Position numbers and translations under genes: made by a program. The notes beneath the pieces are model-generated. The model searched no databases, was not told the origin of the DNA, and worked only from the letters and a program-made list of their open reading frames with translations. Shown in pieces: positions 1 through 5,536 of a stretch of DNA of 6,218 bases. Source of the stretch: an uncultured Clostridia bacterium (GTDB taxonomy: Bacteria > Bacillota > Clostridia > Christensenellales > Aristaeellaceae); contig CAKUAV010000167.1 of the NCBI GenBank assembly GCA_934636425.1, forward strand, positions 1 to 6,218, in the 5' to 3' direction. Position 1 is the first letter of the stretch. Every line of letters starts with the position of its first letter.

Positions 1-791
1 CCTGCATAGGCTGCCTGAGCTGCCAGAGCGCCTGCCCCGCCGGCGCGCTCTCCTTCACCGAAAAGGGGCTGTCCATCGACCGCAGCGCCTGCCGCGCCTG
101 CCTGAGCTGCTGCGAGGCCTGTCCCTCGGAGGCGCTCTCGCCCGAGGCGCAGCGCTATACCATGGACGCGCTTATGCGCGAGGTGCTGCACGACAGGGCC
201 TACTACGAGCAGTTCGGCGGCGGCGTGACCTGCTCGGGCGGCGAGCCGCTTTTGCAGTACGAATTCCTCGCCGAGTTTTTCGATCGGCTGCACGCCGCGA
301 ACATCACAACGGCGTTGGACACCTGCGGCTGCGCGCCCCAGAATAACCTCGAAGCCCTGCTGCCGGTGACCGACTATCTGCTCTACGACATGAAGATTTT
401 CGATCCCGAGCAGCACCGCGCCTTCACCGGTCAGGACAACGCGCTGATACTGAGCAATCTGCTCCACGCGGCGGACTCCATGCGCCATCGCGGCTATCCG
501 AAGAAGCTGTGGATCCGCACGCCGCTCATATGGGACGCGACCGCCACCCCCGAAAACATCCGCGCCATAGGCCGCTTCATCGGCGAAAATCTCATAGACG
601 TGCTGGAGCGCTGGGAAATGTGCGCCTTCAACGGCGCGTGCGTCACGAAATACGACAGGCTCGGCCTTCGCTGGGACTACGCCGGGCGCGGCACAATGAG
701 CCGCACGCAGATCGAGCCGCTGCGTCTCGCCGCGCTGGAAAGCGTGGACGGAGAGAAGCTGGTCATCAGCGGCATGATTCGGGAAAAGTAG
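1..791 (+). CDS. Glycyl-radical enzyme activating protein (radical SAM, PflA-like), 5' truncated
   Basis: The reading frame is open from base 3 to the TAG at 789-791, giving 262 visible residues of a protein usually near 300, so roughly the first 30-40 residues lie outside the window, including the radical-SAM CX3CX2C cluster site. Visible residues 1-12 and 30-41 each carry a ferredoxin-type CX2CX2CX3CP motif, the two extra 4Fe-4S clusters found in many glycyl-radical activases but absent from classical PflA. Residues 72-82 read GGGVTCSGGEP, the glycine-rich SAM-binding signature of the family; DTCG and a YDMK-x5-H-x3-TG block follow, also typical. Family role: reductive cleavage of S-adenosylmethionine in the cytoplasm, placing a glycyl radical on a partner enzyme under anaerobic conditions. 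The partner is not visible and would be expected upstream. The ATG at 162 is internal, since both cluster motifs precede it. The C-terminal part (CAFNGACVTKYDRLGLRWDY) departs from the usual activase pattern, so the partner cannot be guessed. The family call is firm; the subtype is open. Confidence 0.93.
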   Translation, partial: CIGCLSCQSACPAGALSFTEKGLSIDRSACRACLSCCEACPSEALSPEAQRYTMDALMREVLHDRAYYEQFGGGVTCSGGEPLLQYEFLAEFFDRLHAANITTALDTCGCAPQNNLEALLPVTDYLLYDMKIFDPEQHRAFTGQDNALILSNLLHAADSMRHRGYPKKLWIRTPLIWDATATPENIRAIGRFIGENLIDVLERWEMCAFNGACVTKYDRLGLRWDYAGRGTMSRTQIEPLRLAALESVDGEKLVISGMIREK

Positions 792-825
792 CGCCCGCGG
801 CCATACTGTTTGTTTTCTCCCATTG

Positions 826-863
826 ACGGGCGGCTTTCTCCATTGCGGAGACGAGCCGCCCGT
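826..863 (+). terminator. Strong hairpin after the activase gene, possible terminator without a T-tract
   Basis: ACGGGCGGCT (826-835) is perfectly complementary to AGCCGCCCGT (854-863), and inside it TCTCC (837-841) pairs with GGAGA (847-851), leaving a 5-nt loop. This is a long GC-rich stem 35 bp after the activase stop. No run of T follows on the + strand (GCTATAGTTAG), and none is convincing on the - strand either. It could therefore be a transcript 3'-end stabiliser or a weak or factor-assisted terminator, not a classical intrinsic one. Confidence 0.45.
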
Positions 864-871
864 GCTATAGT
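843..871 (+). promoter_or_regulatory. Possible extended -10 promoter for the isomerase gene
   Basis: TATAGT (866-871) matches the -10 consensus at five of six positions and is preceded by TG at 863-864, giving the extended TGnTATAGT form. A weak -35 (TTGCGG, 843-848) lies 17 bp upstream. Initiation near 878 would give an untranslated leader of about 250 nt before the isomerase start. The -35 lies inside the preceding hairpin. No better promoter was found closer to the gene: TTGACA at 977-982 has no matching -10, and TACGAT at 1096-1101 has no properly spaced -35. Confidence 0.35.
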
Positions 872-1110
872 TAGTGTGTGTTTCTAAAAGAAGGTGCCGC
901 AGGCTCAAGCGGATTTTTTGGCAAAAGCGCGGCGCCCGAATTTCTGGGCTTCAAACGCCGTATTTCCCGATGGGGCTTGACATTCCGAAGGATTTCCATC
1001 CACCTCAGGGCAAAAGTCCGCCGGCCCAACGCCGCTGGATCGGGAATCTGAGGCGCGAAAACGGCGGTCGGGGAAATTGCAGAAACGCACTCTGATACGA
1101 TATGACGCTT
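872..1110. other. Unassigned GC-rich structured intergenic block (leader RNA or dispersed repeat)
   Basis: About 240 bp with no credible gene. It contains several complementary segments: CCGC/GCGG (897-900/909-912); GCCC/GGGC (934-937/946-949) enclosed by CGGC/GCCG (930-933/957-960); TTCCCGAT/ATCGGGAA (964-971/1039-1046); CCTCAG/CTGAGG (1003-1008/1048-1053); and CCGCCG/CGGCGG (1019-1024/1062-1067). Some of these pairings exclude one another. GGCAAAAG occurs at 920-927 and 1009-1016, each time followed by a G/C run, and GGGCTT occurs at 946-951 and 973-978. Short frames here on both strands lack a ribosome binding site and family-like content. It may be the 5' leader of the isomerase mRNA or a repeat element; it matches no riboswitch class that I can recognise. 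Confidence 0.4.
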
Positions 1111-1129
1111 ATTTAAGGAGGAAATCAGC

Positions 1130-2557
1130 ATGAATAACAGGCCGGTGATCGCCATTGTGCCGCTGGGTCATTATATTTACTTTCGCCAGTTCGAGGGGCT
1201 GTATGATGAGCTGTGCAGAAAGGCCGACGCGTTCAGGGCGTATTTCGACGACTCCGCCGATGTGTTTGTGACCGAGTATGTGGACGATGTGGACAAGGCG
1301 TTTTCCGTCGTGCGCGATGTGAAACGGCGCGATGTGGACGGCGTGTTCCTGCTCCTGACCACATATCTGCCCTCGTCGCTGTGCGCGCCGTTCGCCAACT
1401 ACATCGACGCGCCGCAGATCCTCGTGGGGCTTCAGCCGCTCGATCATCTCGACTATGGCCGCTGCACCACCTATATGCAGCTGGTCAACGACGACATCTG
1501 CGCCATGCCGGAAATCGCGGGGGTCTATGCCCGGCTGGGCAGGCCGGTTCCGCCCTGCCTTGTGGCGGCCGCCTCTCAGGAGGGCGAAATTCGCCGCGAG
1601 GTGCAGGCCTGGCAGCGGGCGATCGCGGCGCGCGCGGCGTTCAAATATGCGATATTCGGCTATCTGGGGCACACCTACGAGGGCATGTACGACATGCACA
1701 CCGACCCGACCGCCTTTTCGGCGGCGTTCAAATCGCACGTCAAAATGCTCGAAATGTGCGAGCTGAAAAAATGGGCGGATCAGGCGAGCGACGCTGAAAT
1801 CGCCCGCAAAATCGCCGTCATCAGGGACACATTCTCCATACAGACCCCCTCGGTCGATCCGCTGACCGACTATGTGACCGACGAGGATCTGCGCCTGTCC
1901 GCCCGCATGGCCTGCGCGCTGGACACGATGATCGAGAAAAACAATCTGATCGCGCTGGCCTACTTCTACAAGGGCGAGGACGGCAACGAATACGAGCGCA
2001 TGGCCGCGGCGCTGATCGTGGGCAACACGCTGCTCACCTCCGCGGGGGTTCCGCTGGCCGGCGAGGCCGATCTCAAGACGGCGGCGGCCATGCTGATCAT
2101 GAACCGGCTGGGCGGCGGCGGCTCGTTCGCCGAGCTGCATCCCTTCGACATTGCGGGCAACTGCGTGCTGGTCGGCCACGACGGCCCGCACAACATCGCC
2201 ATCAGCGAGGGCAGGCCCGTGCTGCGCAAGCTCAAAAAGTATCACGGCAAGTCGGGCAGCGGCATCGGCGTGGAATTCAGCCTGAAGGCCGGGCCGGTGA
2301 CGCTTTTAAGCATCAACTGTCAGCACAACGGGCGCTTCAAGCTGGTCGCGGCGGCGGGCACGTCGGTCAGGGGCGAAATTCCGCAGACCGGCAACACCAA
2401 CACGCGCGTAACGTTCGACATGCCGGTGACGCGCTTCATCAGCCGCTGGTGCGAGGCCGCGCCGACGCATCATCTGGCGCTGGGCACGGGCAACCATATC
2501 GAGGAGATTCGCCGCTTCGCCCGCATCATGGACGTCGATCTGGAGGTCATCGAATAA
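1130..2557 (+). CDS. L-arabinose/L-fucose isomerase family protein
   Basis: The product is 475 residues, close to the ~500 of AraA. The start is set by AAGGAGG (1115-1121) eight bases before the ATG. The segment 311-350 aligns by eye with the AraA metal-site region: GEADLKTAA (AraA-like GEGDWKTAA) gives Glu312, GGSFAEL gives Glu335, and VLVGHDG gives His350; THH at 446-448 supplies the C-terminal histidine. These correspond to E. coli AraA Glu306, Glu333, His350 and His450, the divalent-metal ligands. Residues 177-196 (GYLGHTYEGMYDMHTDPTAF) match the central family block, and the C-terminal beta domain starts near 360. Family reaction: reversible aldose-ketose isomerisation in the cytoplasm through an ene-diol, using Mn2+ or similar. 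Overall divergence from classical AraA is considerable, so the substrate is unknown and the symbol araA is not justified. No kinase or epimerase gene sits beside it; it appears to be transcribed alone, ended by the hairpin terminator just downstream. Confidence 0.88.
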   Translation: MNNRPVIAIVPLGHYIYFRQFEGLYDELCRKADAFRAYFDDSADVFVTEYVDDVDKAFSVVRDVKRRDVDGVFLLLTTYLPSSLCAPFANYIDAPQILVGLQPLDHLDYGRCTTYMQLVNDDICAMPEIAGVYARLGRPVPPCLVAAASQEGEIRREVQAWQRAIAARAAFKYAIFGYLGHTYEGMYDMHTDPTAFSAAFKSHVKMLEMCELKKWADQASDAEIARKIAVIRDTFSIQTPSVDPLTDYVTDEDLRLSARMACALDTMIEKNNLIALAYFYKGEDGNEYERMAAALIVGNTLLTSAGVPLAGEADLKTAAAMLIMNRLGGGGSFAELHPFDIAGNCVLVGHDGPHNIAISEGRPVLRKLKKYHGKSGSGIGVEFSLKAGPVTLLSINCQHNGRFKLVAAAGTSVRGEIPQTGNTNTRVTFDMPVTRFISRWCEAAPTHHLALGTGNHIEEIRRFARIMDVDLEVIE

Positions 2558-2569
2558 TTATAAAGCGAA

Positions 2570-2616
2570 CATCCCCGCGCCGCCGCTCTTTTGAGGACGG
2601 TTCGGGGATGATTTTT
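2570..2616 (+). terminator. Intrinsic terminator of the isomerase gene
   Basis: CATCCCCG (2570-2577) pairs perfectly with CGGGGATG (2603-2610), with partial pairing of the inner CCGCCGCTC and GAGGACGG arms closing a TTTT loop. The 3' arm is followed by ATTTTT (2611-2616). It starts 13 bp after the TAA stop. In the opposite direction it could also stop readthrough from the convergent hydrolase gene, but the T-tract on that side is poor. Confidence 0.85.
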
Positions 2617-2627
2617 GTGCGCTTGCA

Positions 2628-2666
2628 GTGCGCGGTTCAATGCGAAGCCGAACCGCACAGCTTCGC
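2628..2666. repeat. Two overlapping, mutually exclusive inverted repeats in the convergent gap
   Basis: GTGCGCGGTTC (2628-2638) can pair with GAACCGCAC (2650-2658) with a two-base bulge. GCGAAGC (2642-2648) can pair perfectly with GCTTCGC (2660-2666). The two stems interleave, so only one can form at a time. They lie between the ends of two convergent genes and may help end transcription from the hydrolase side, but neither is followed by a good T-tract. No gene was found in 2558-2729. Confidence 0.45.
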
Positions 2667-2729
2667 GGCGCTGATACGGCGAAAACGGACTCAAAAAGTG
2701 CGCAGAGAAGCCTTTTCGGGACACGCGCT

Positions 2730-4874
2730 CTATCCTTCAACCGCCTCGATGAGTATCAGCTCGCTCGACAGCGCCGAGGGGATGAACGCCTTCACGCCCC
2801 GCATCAGCGCCGCGCCGGTCAGCACATCGCTCGCGCCGTCGTTGTCGTATGTCACGCGATATTTCCTGCCGCGGTTCAGCCCGCGCGCGCGGAGATCAAT
2901 TTCGCCGCCTGTCCAGCCGGTGAGCGTGAATATGCCGATCACGCCGCGCTTCTGATCGGGCGAGACCAGCTCCAGCGCCGTATAGCCCGCCGCGCGCGCC
3001 GCCCTGCAATCCGGCGTGGGATGATAGACGCGCGCCTCGTTCAGGAACGGACGGATGAAGGACTTGTACAGTCCAACGCTGCGCGATACGAAATCGAACA
3101 CGTCCGGGTTCATCTCCGCCGTCGCCGGGCCGAACACATTGAGCGTCATGTGGCCGAGCATCGCCCCGCGCACATGCTGGTCGAGCGACGCGTATTTATG
3201 GCAGCCCATGCCGGCCACCAGCCGGTCGACGCGATCGGGCGGCAGCGCCATGGTCATGCCGTTCGTGATCTCGATCGAGCGCGGGGCGACCTGTTTGTCG
3301 GACACCCATGTGTGATTGAACGCGCGCATCATGCCCCAGTCGGTGCGGCCGCCGCCCCCGGCGCAGTTTTCAAAGATCACATTCGGGAAGCGCGTCTTCA
3401 GGCGGCGGTACAGTTCGTAAAAGCCCTCGATCTGGCGCATGGAGCGGCACTCGCGCCGTCCGTCGCGCAGTCCGACGTGAAAATACTCCTGAGACAGCAC
3501 GTTGTAATCCACGCGGTAGAGATCGAGATGATACGTCTCAATGACGCGCGCGGCCTGCGCCTCCGCCCAGTCGACCACATCGGGATTGGAAAAGTCCAGA
3601 TAGCCCTCGGACGCTTTGCCGTCCATATGCCGCGTGAACCACGCGCTATGCGCGCTGAAGGCGCGGCTGCCCCGCCCCATGCGCTCGACCTCCATCCAAA
3701 GGCCGAACTTCATGCCCAGCTTTCGGCAATGGCGCTCGATTTCATCAAGGCCGTTCGGATAGCGCGCGGGATCAGGGATCCAGTCGCCCGCATCGCAGAA
3801 CCAGTCGCTCTCTTTGTGCGGCGGGCAATACCAGCCCGCGTCCACGATGAACACCTCCGCGCCGGCGCGCGCCATCTGCTCCATGAACTGCTTCGTCGTC
3901 TCGACGCTCATGTCGTGCTCCGCGCCCATGCCCGCGCCCACAAGGCAGGCGTTCTGCGTGCCGGGCAGCGTGAACACGCTCGCGCGCGCATGGTCGAACA
4001 TCGCGTTGACCGCGTCGTCGTGGTCGCCGTGAACGCAGGCGATGTGCACCGCGGGGGTGGTCAGCGTCTCGCCCGCCGAGAGCACGATCAGCGGACGGGG
4101 CGAATCGATCTGCGCCGCCCAGCCGAGCGCCGCAGAGTCGCTTTCGCGGTGCGCCTGATAGTCGAAGGCGAAGCGATAGCCGCCGCTGTAGGCCAGCTGC
4201 GCGATGAACGTTATGCCCTTTATCGTGTTTTCGAGTATGAACATCGGGTGCCGGAAGCGGTCGCGCCGGTAGCGCCCGGCAAATTCGTGAATATCCGGTT
4301 CGAGCGCGTGCCAGGAGAAATCGCCCTCCTTGCCCCAGCCGTCCGCGTCGAAATACCCCAGCCTGTAATAGGATTCAACCGGCCTGCCCGTCATGCCGCG
4401 CGCGGCGATCTCGCCCTCCATGATCTCCAGACCGCCGCCCATGACGGCCAGACGGCTGACCGCCGCGGCGCGCTCGCCCGCATTTTCAATCTCCAGCCAG
4501 CGGGTTATCGCCGCCGTGCCGTCCAGAAGCGTGTGGACGCGTATGCGGATCGCCTTGTCCCGGCAATAGAGCGATATGATCGCGTGCGTGCCCTTTTCCT
4601 CCTCGCGCTGCTCAAAGCCCTCGAGCGTCAGGCCGCGGTCGCAGCACTCGCCGTCTATATCCAGTGAAAACGCCTGCGGCTCGGCAAAGCGGCTCGTGTC
4701 CAGCCGCGTGGGGAAATTCGTCAGCACATTGAGCGGATAGCCCGCCGCATTCCAGCCCCGCGCGGCCAGCATGCCGTCAAAAAAGGACTCCTCATAGACC
4801 GTCAGGTGCGTGCGATAGCAGAATACGGTTTCCTCGCCCGGCTGATAATAAACGCCGTGATAGCCCTGATCCAT
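2730..4874 (-). CDS. Glycoside hydrolase family 36 enzyme (alpha-galactosidase-like)
   Basis: The product is 714 residues, normal for single-subunit GH36. Order: N-terminal beta-supersandwich (about 1-300), (beta/alpha)8 barrel (about 310-620), C-terminal beta domain (about 620-714). The nucleophile is Asp456 in LYRVDYN (family form KWDxN) and the acid/base is Asp526 in TWVSD. FENCAGGGGRTDWGM (501-515), FIVDAGWY (342-349), GDW (363-365) and FGLWME (390-395) are further GH36 landmarks. Family activity: retaining hydrolysis of terminal alpha-galactosyl or alpha-N-acetylgalactosaminyl residues. There is no signal peptide, so it should act in the cytoplasm on imported oligosaccharides. Several substrate-site motifs differ from standard alpha-galactosidases: EVERM replaces EPEM, SAHSAWF replaces the HPDW region, and the usual NSWEA-type block reads VGAGMGAEH (312-320). 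Substrate is therefore uncertain. The start is supported by AAAGGAG (4885-4891), ten bases before the ATG, and by a consensus promoter. It is convergent with the isomerase and divergent from the marR-type gene; no clear terminator follows its TAG. Confidence 0.9.
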   Translation of the reverse strand: MDQGYHGVYYQPGEETVFCYRTHLTVYEESFFDGMLAARGWNAAGYPLNVLTNFPTRLDTSRFAEPQAFSLDIDGECCDRGLTLEGFEQREEEKGTHAIISLYCRDKAIRIRVHTLLDGTAAITRWLEIENAGERAAAVSRLAVMGGGLEIMEGEIAARGMTGRPVESYYRLGYFDADGWGKEGDFSWHALEPDIHEFAGRYRRDRFRHPMFILENTIKGITFIAQLAYSGGYRFAFDYQAHRESDSAALGWAAQIDSPRPLIVLSAGETLTTPAVHIACVHGDHDDAVNAMFDHARASVFTLPGTQNACLVGAGMGAEHDMSVETTKQFMEQMARAGAEVFIVDAGWYCPPHKESDWFCDAGDWIPDPARYPNGLDEIERHCRKLGMKFGLWMEVERMGRGSRAFSAHSAWFTRHMDGKASEGYLDFSNPDVVDWAEAQAARVIETYHLDLYRVDYNVLSQEYFHVGLRDGRRECRSMRQIEGFYELYRRLKTRFPNVIFENCAGGGGRTDWGMMRAFNHTWVSDKQVAPRSIEITNGMTMALPPDRVDRLVAGMGCHKYASLDQHVRGAMLGHMTLNVFGPATAEMNPDVFDFVSRSVGLYKSFIRPFLNEARVYHPTPDCRAARAAGYTALELVSPDQKRGVIGIFTLTGWTGGEIDLRARGLNRGRKYRVTYDNDGASDVLTGAALMRGVKAFIPSALSSELILIEAVEG

Positions 4875-4893
4875 AGCTGCGCGTCTCCTTTAT

Positions 4894-4918
4894 GTTAAAA
4901 TTACAGCTTTATTATAAC
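4894..4918. repeat. Imperfect inverted repeat over the hydrolase promoter, possible operator
   Basis: GTTAAAATT (4894-4902) and TATTATAAC (4910-4918) are inverted copies at seven of nine positions around a central TACAGCTT-type core. The repeat covers the -10 element and expected start site of the hydrolase promoter, a usual place for a repressor. The sequence is A/T-rich, so chance is a real alternative. It does not resemble the TCCGA operators of the MarR-type gene. Confidence 0.25.
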
Positions 4919-4938
4919 AGCCATTTTCCGCTTGTCAA
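4911..4938 (-). promoter_or_regulatory. Consensus promoter of the GH36 gene
   Basis: Read on the - strand, TTGACA (4933-4938) is followed after 16 bp by TATAAT (4911-4916), both exact consensus, and TG one base before the -10 makes it an extended -10 as well. Initiation is expected near 4904, giving a leader of about 30 nt that contains the ribosome binding site. Such a perfect promoter implies high basal strength unless a repressor acts on it. Confidence 0.9.
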
Positions 4939-4995
4939 GCCGTTTTTTCTCCCGCGCTTCTTTGCGGCTCTTTATATTTCTCACTTTGTTTTTAC

Positions 4996-5024
4996 TTGAC
5001 ATTCATCCGAAATCGGACTATAAT
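4996..5024 (+). promoter_or_regulatory. Consensus promoter of the marR-MATE operon
   Basis: TTGACA (4996-5001) and TATAAT (5019-5024) are exact consensus with the optimal 17-bp spacer, and a T-rich stretch (4971-4994) upstream may act as an UP-like element. Initiation is expected near 5031. The spacer is almost filled by a MarR-type operator, and a second operator begins at the expected start site. Its -35 lies 57 bp from that of the divergent hydrolase promoter. Confidence 0.93.
5006..5018. promoter_or_regulatory. Operator O1 inside the promoter spacer (probable MarR site)
   Basis: TCCGAAATCGGAC contains the inverted half-sites TCCGA and TCGGA separated by two bases. It fills most of the spacer between the -35 and -10, so a bound dimer would exclude RNA polymerase. 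It is the exact reverse complement of 5032-5044, the core of O2. Being adjacent to a MarR-family gene makes that protein the likely binder; this is inference. Confidence 0.8.
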
Positions 5025-5030
5025 GGCATT

Positions 5031-5046
5031 TGTCCGATTTCGGACA
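5031..5046. promoter_or_regulatory. Operator O2 at the transcription start (probable MarR site)
   Basis: TGTCCGATTTCGGACA has perfect 7-bp arms (TGTCCGA/TCGGACA) around a 2-bp centre, the size expected for a MarR dimer site. It runs from about +1 to +16 and ends directly before the ribosome binding site TAGGAGG (5047-5053). Its centre is 27 bp from that of O1. In the mRNA the same bases could form a 6-bp hairpin with an ATTT loop at the very 5' end, which might also stabilise the transcript. Confidence 0.8.
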
Positions 5047-5060
5047 TAGGAGGCGACGCC

Positions 5061-5525
5061 ATGTTGGACACAACCGAAACCATGCGCGCATTTAACCGCA
5101 TCATCCTCGAAAACAACGAGCTGTACCGCGATGCGGCGCGCGCCCTCAATCTCTCCGAGAATCCGTTCTGGATACTCTATTCCCTGCGCGACTGCGGCGG
5201 CGCGATCACCCAGAGCGAGCTTGTCCGCCGCATGGGGACCTCCAAACAGACGGTCAACTCGGCGCTCAAGGCGCTGCTGCGGGACGACCTGATCGTCCTC
5301 GAAGAGGGGCATCGCGCCAAGCCGGTCTCGCTGACCGAAAAGGGAGAAGCGCTGTGCGCCGCGTCGGTCGACATTGTGCGCGCGCAGGAGGAAAGCGCGC
5401 TCCTGTCGCTGACCCCCGAGGAACAGGCTCAGATGATCGCGCTCTTCGACCGGTGGACGCAGGCTCTGCGCGCCCGTCTGGCCGAAAATGGCCTGGCTCA
5501 TGCGCAATCCGCACGAAAGGAATGA
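5061..5525 (+). CDS. MarR-family transcriptional regulator, likely autorepressor
   Basis: The product is 154 residues, typical for MarR. Residues 1-45 give the N-terminal dimerisation helices; the winged helix-turn-helix follows with ITQSELVRRMGTS (49-61), recognition helix SKQTVNSALKALL (61-73) and a wing ending in PVSLTEKG (88-95), the conserved MarR signature; helices from about 103 complete the dimer interface. The frame stays open upstream to an ATG at 4932, but that would start before the promoter; ATG 5061, seven bases after TAGGAGG (5047-5053), is the real start. MarR dimers bind short palindromes and are released by small ligands or oxidation; the two palindromes in its own promoter fit autorepression. 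The next gene, a MATE efflux pump, starts within 12 bp of its stop, so the pair is likely co-transcribed and jointly derepressed by a pump substrate. The ligand is unknown. Cys45 and Cys99 are present, but no redox role is implied by sequence alone. Confidence 0.93.
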   Translation: MLDTTETMRAFNRIILENNELYRDAARALNLSENPFWILYSLRDCGGAITQSELVRRMGTSKQTVNSALKALLRDDLIVLEEGHRAKPVSLTEKGEALCAASVDIVRAQEESALLSLTPEEQAQMIALFDRWTQALRARLAENGLAHAQSARKE

Positions 5526-5536
5526 ACAAACACCCC

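Noticed and set aside
977..1005. TTGACA at 977-982 as a -35 element
   Set aside because: The sequence 16-18 bp downstream (CCACCTC region) has no resemblance to a -10 element.
871..1155. Short frames on both strands of the 792-1129 gap (for example 871-1155 -, 905-1090 -, 874-1095 +)
   Set aside because: They overlap each other, lack ribosome binding sites, show no protein-like motifs, and one runs into the isomerase start. The GC-rich structured DNA explains them better.
1109..2245. 378-residue open frame on the - strand across the isomerase gene
   Set aside because: It is antisense to a clearly conserved gene, with biased Arg/Gly/His/Val content and no recognisable domain.
2693..2728. Intrinsic terminator for the hydrolase on the - strand (T5 at 2693-2697)
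   Set aside because: The T-run is present, but the preceding sequence offers only a 4-bp GCGC stem with a long loop, too weak to call.
2628..4667. 679-residue open frame on the + strand across the hydrolase gene
   Set aside because: It is antisense to the GH36 coding sequence, its product is a low-complexity Arg/His/Ala-rich string with no domain, and it has no ribosome binding site. Long antisense frames are expected from GC-rich codon usage.
4932..5060. Upstream ATG at 4932 as the start of the MarR-type protein
   Set aside because: It precedes the consensus promoter and both operators and would add 43 residues not found in MarR proteins; ATG 5061 has an ideal ribosome binding site.
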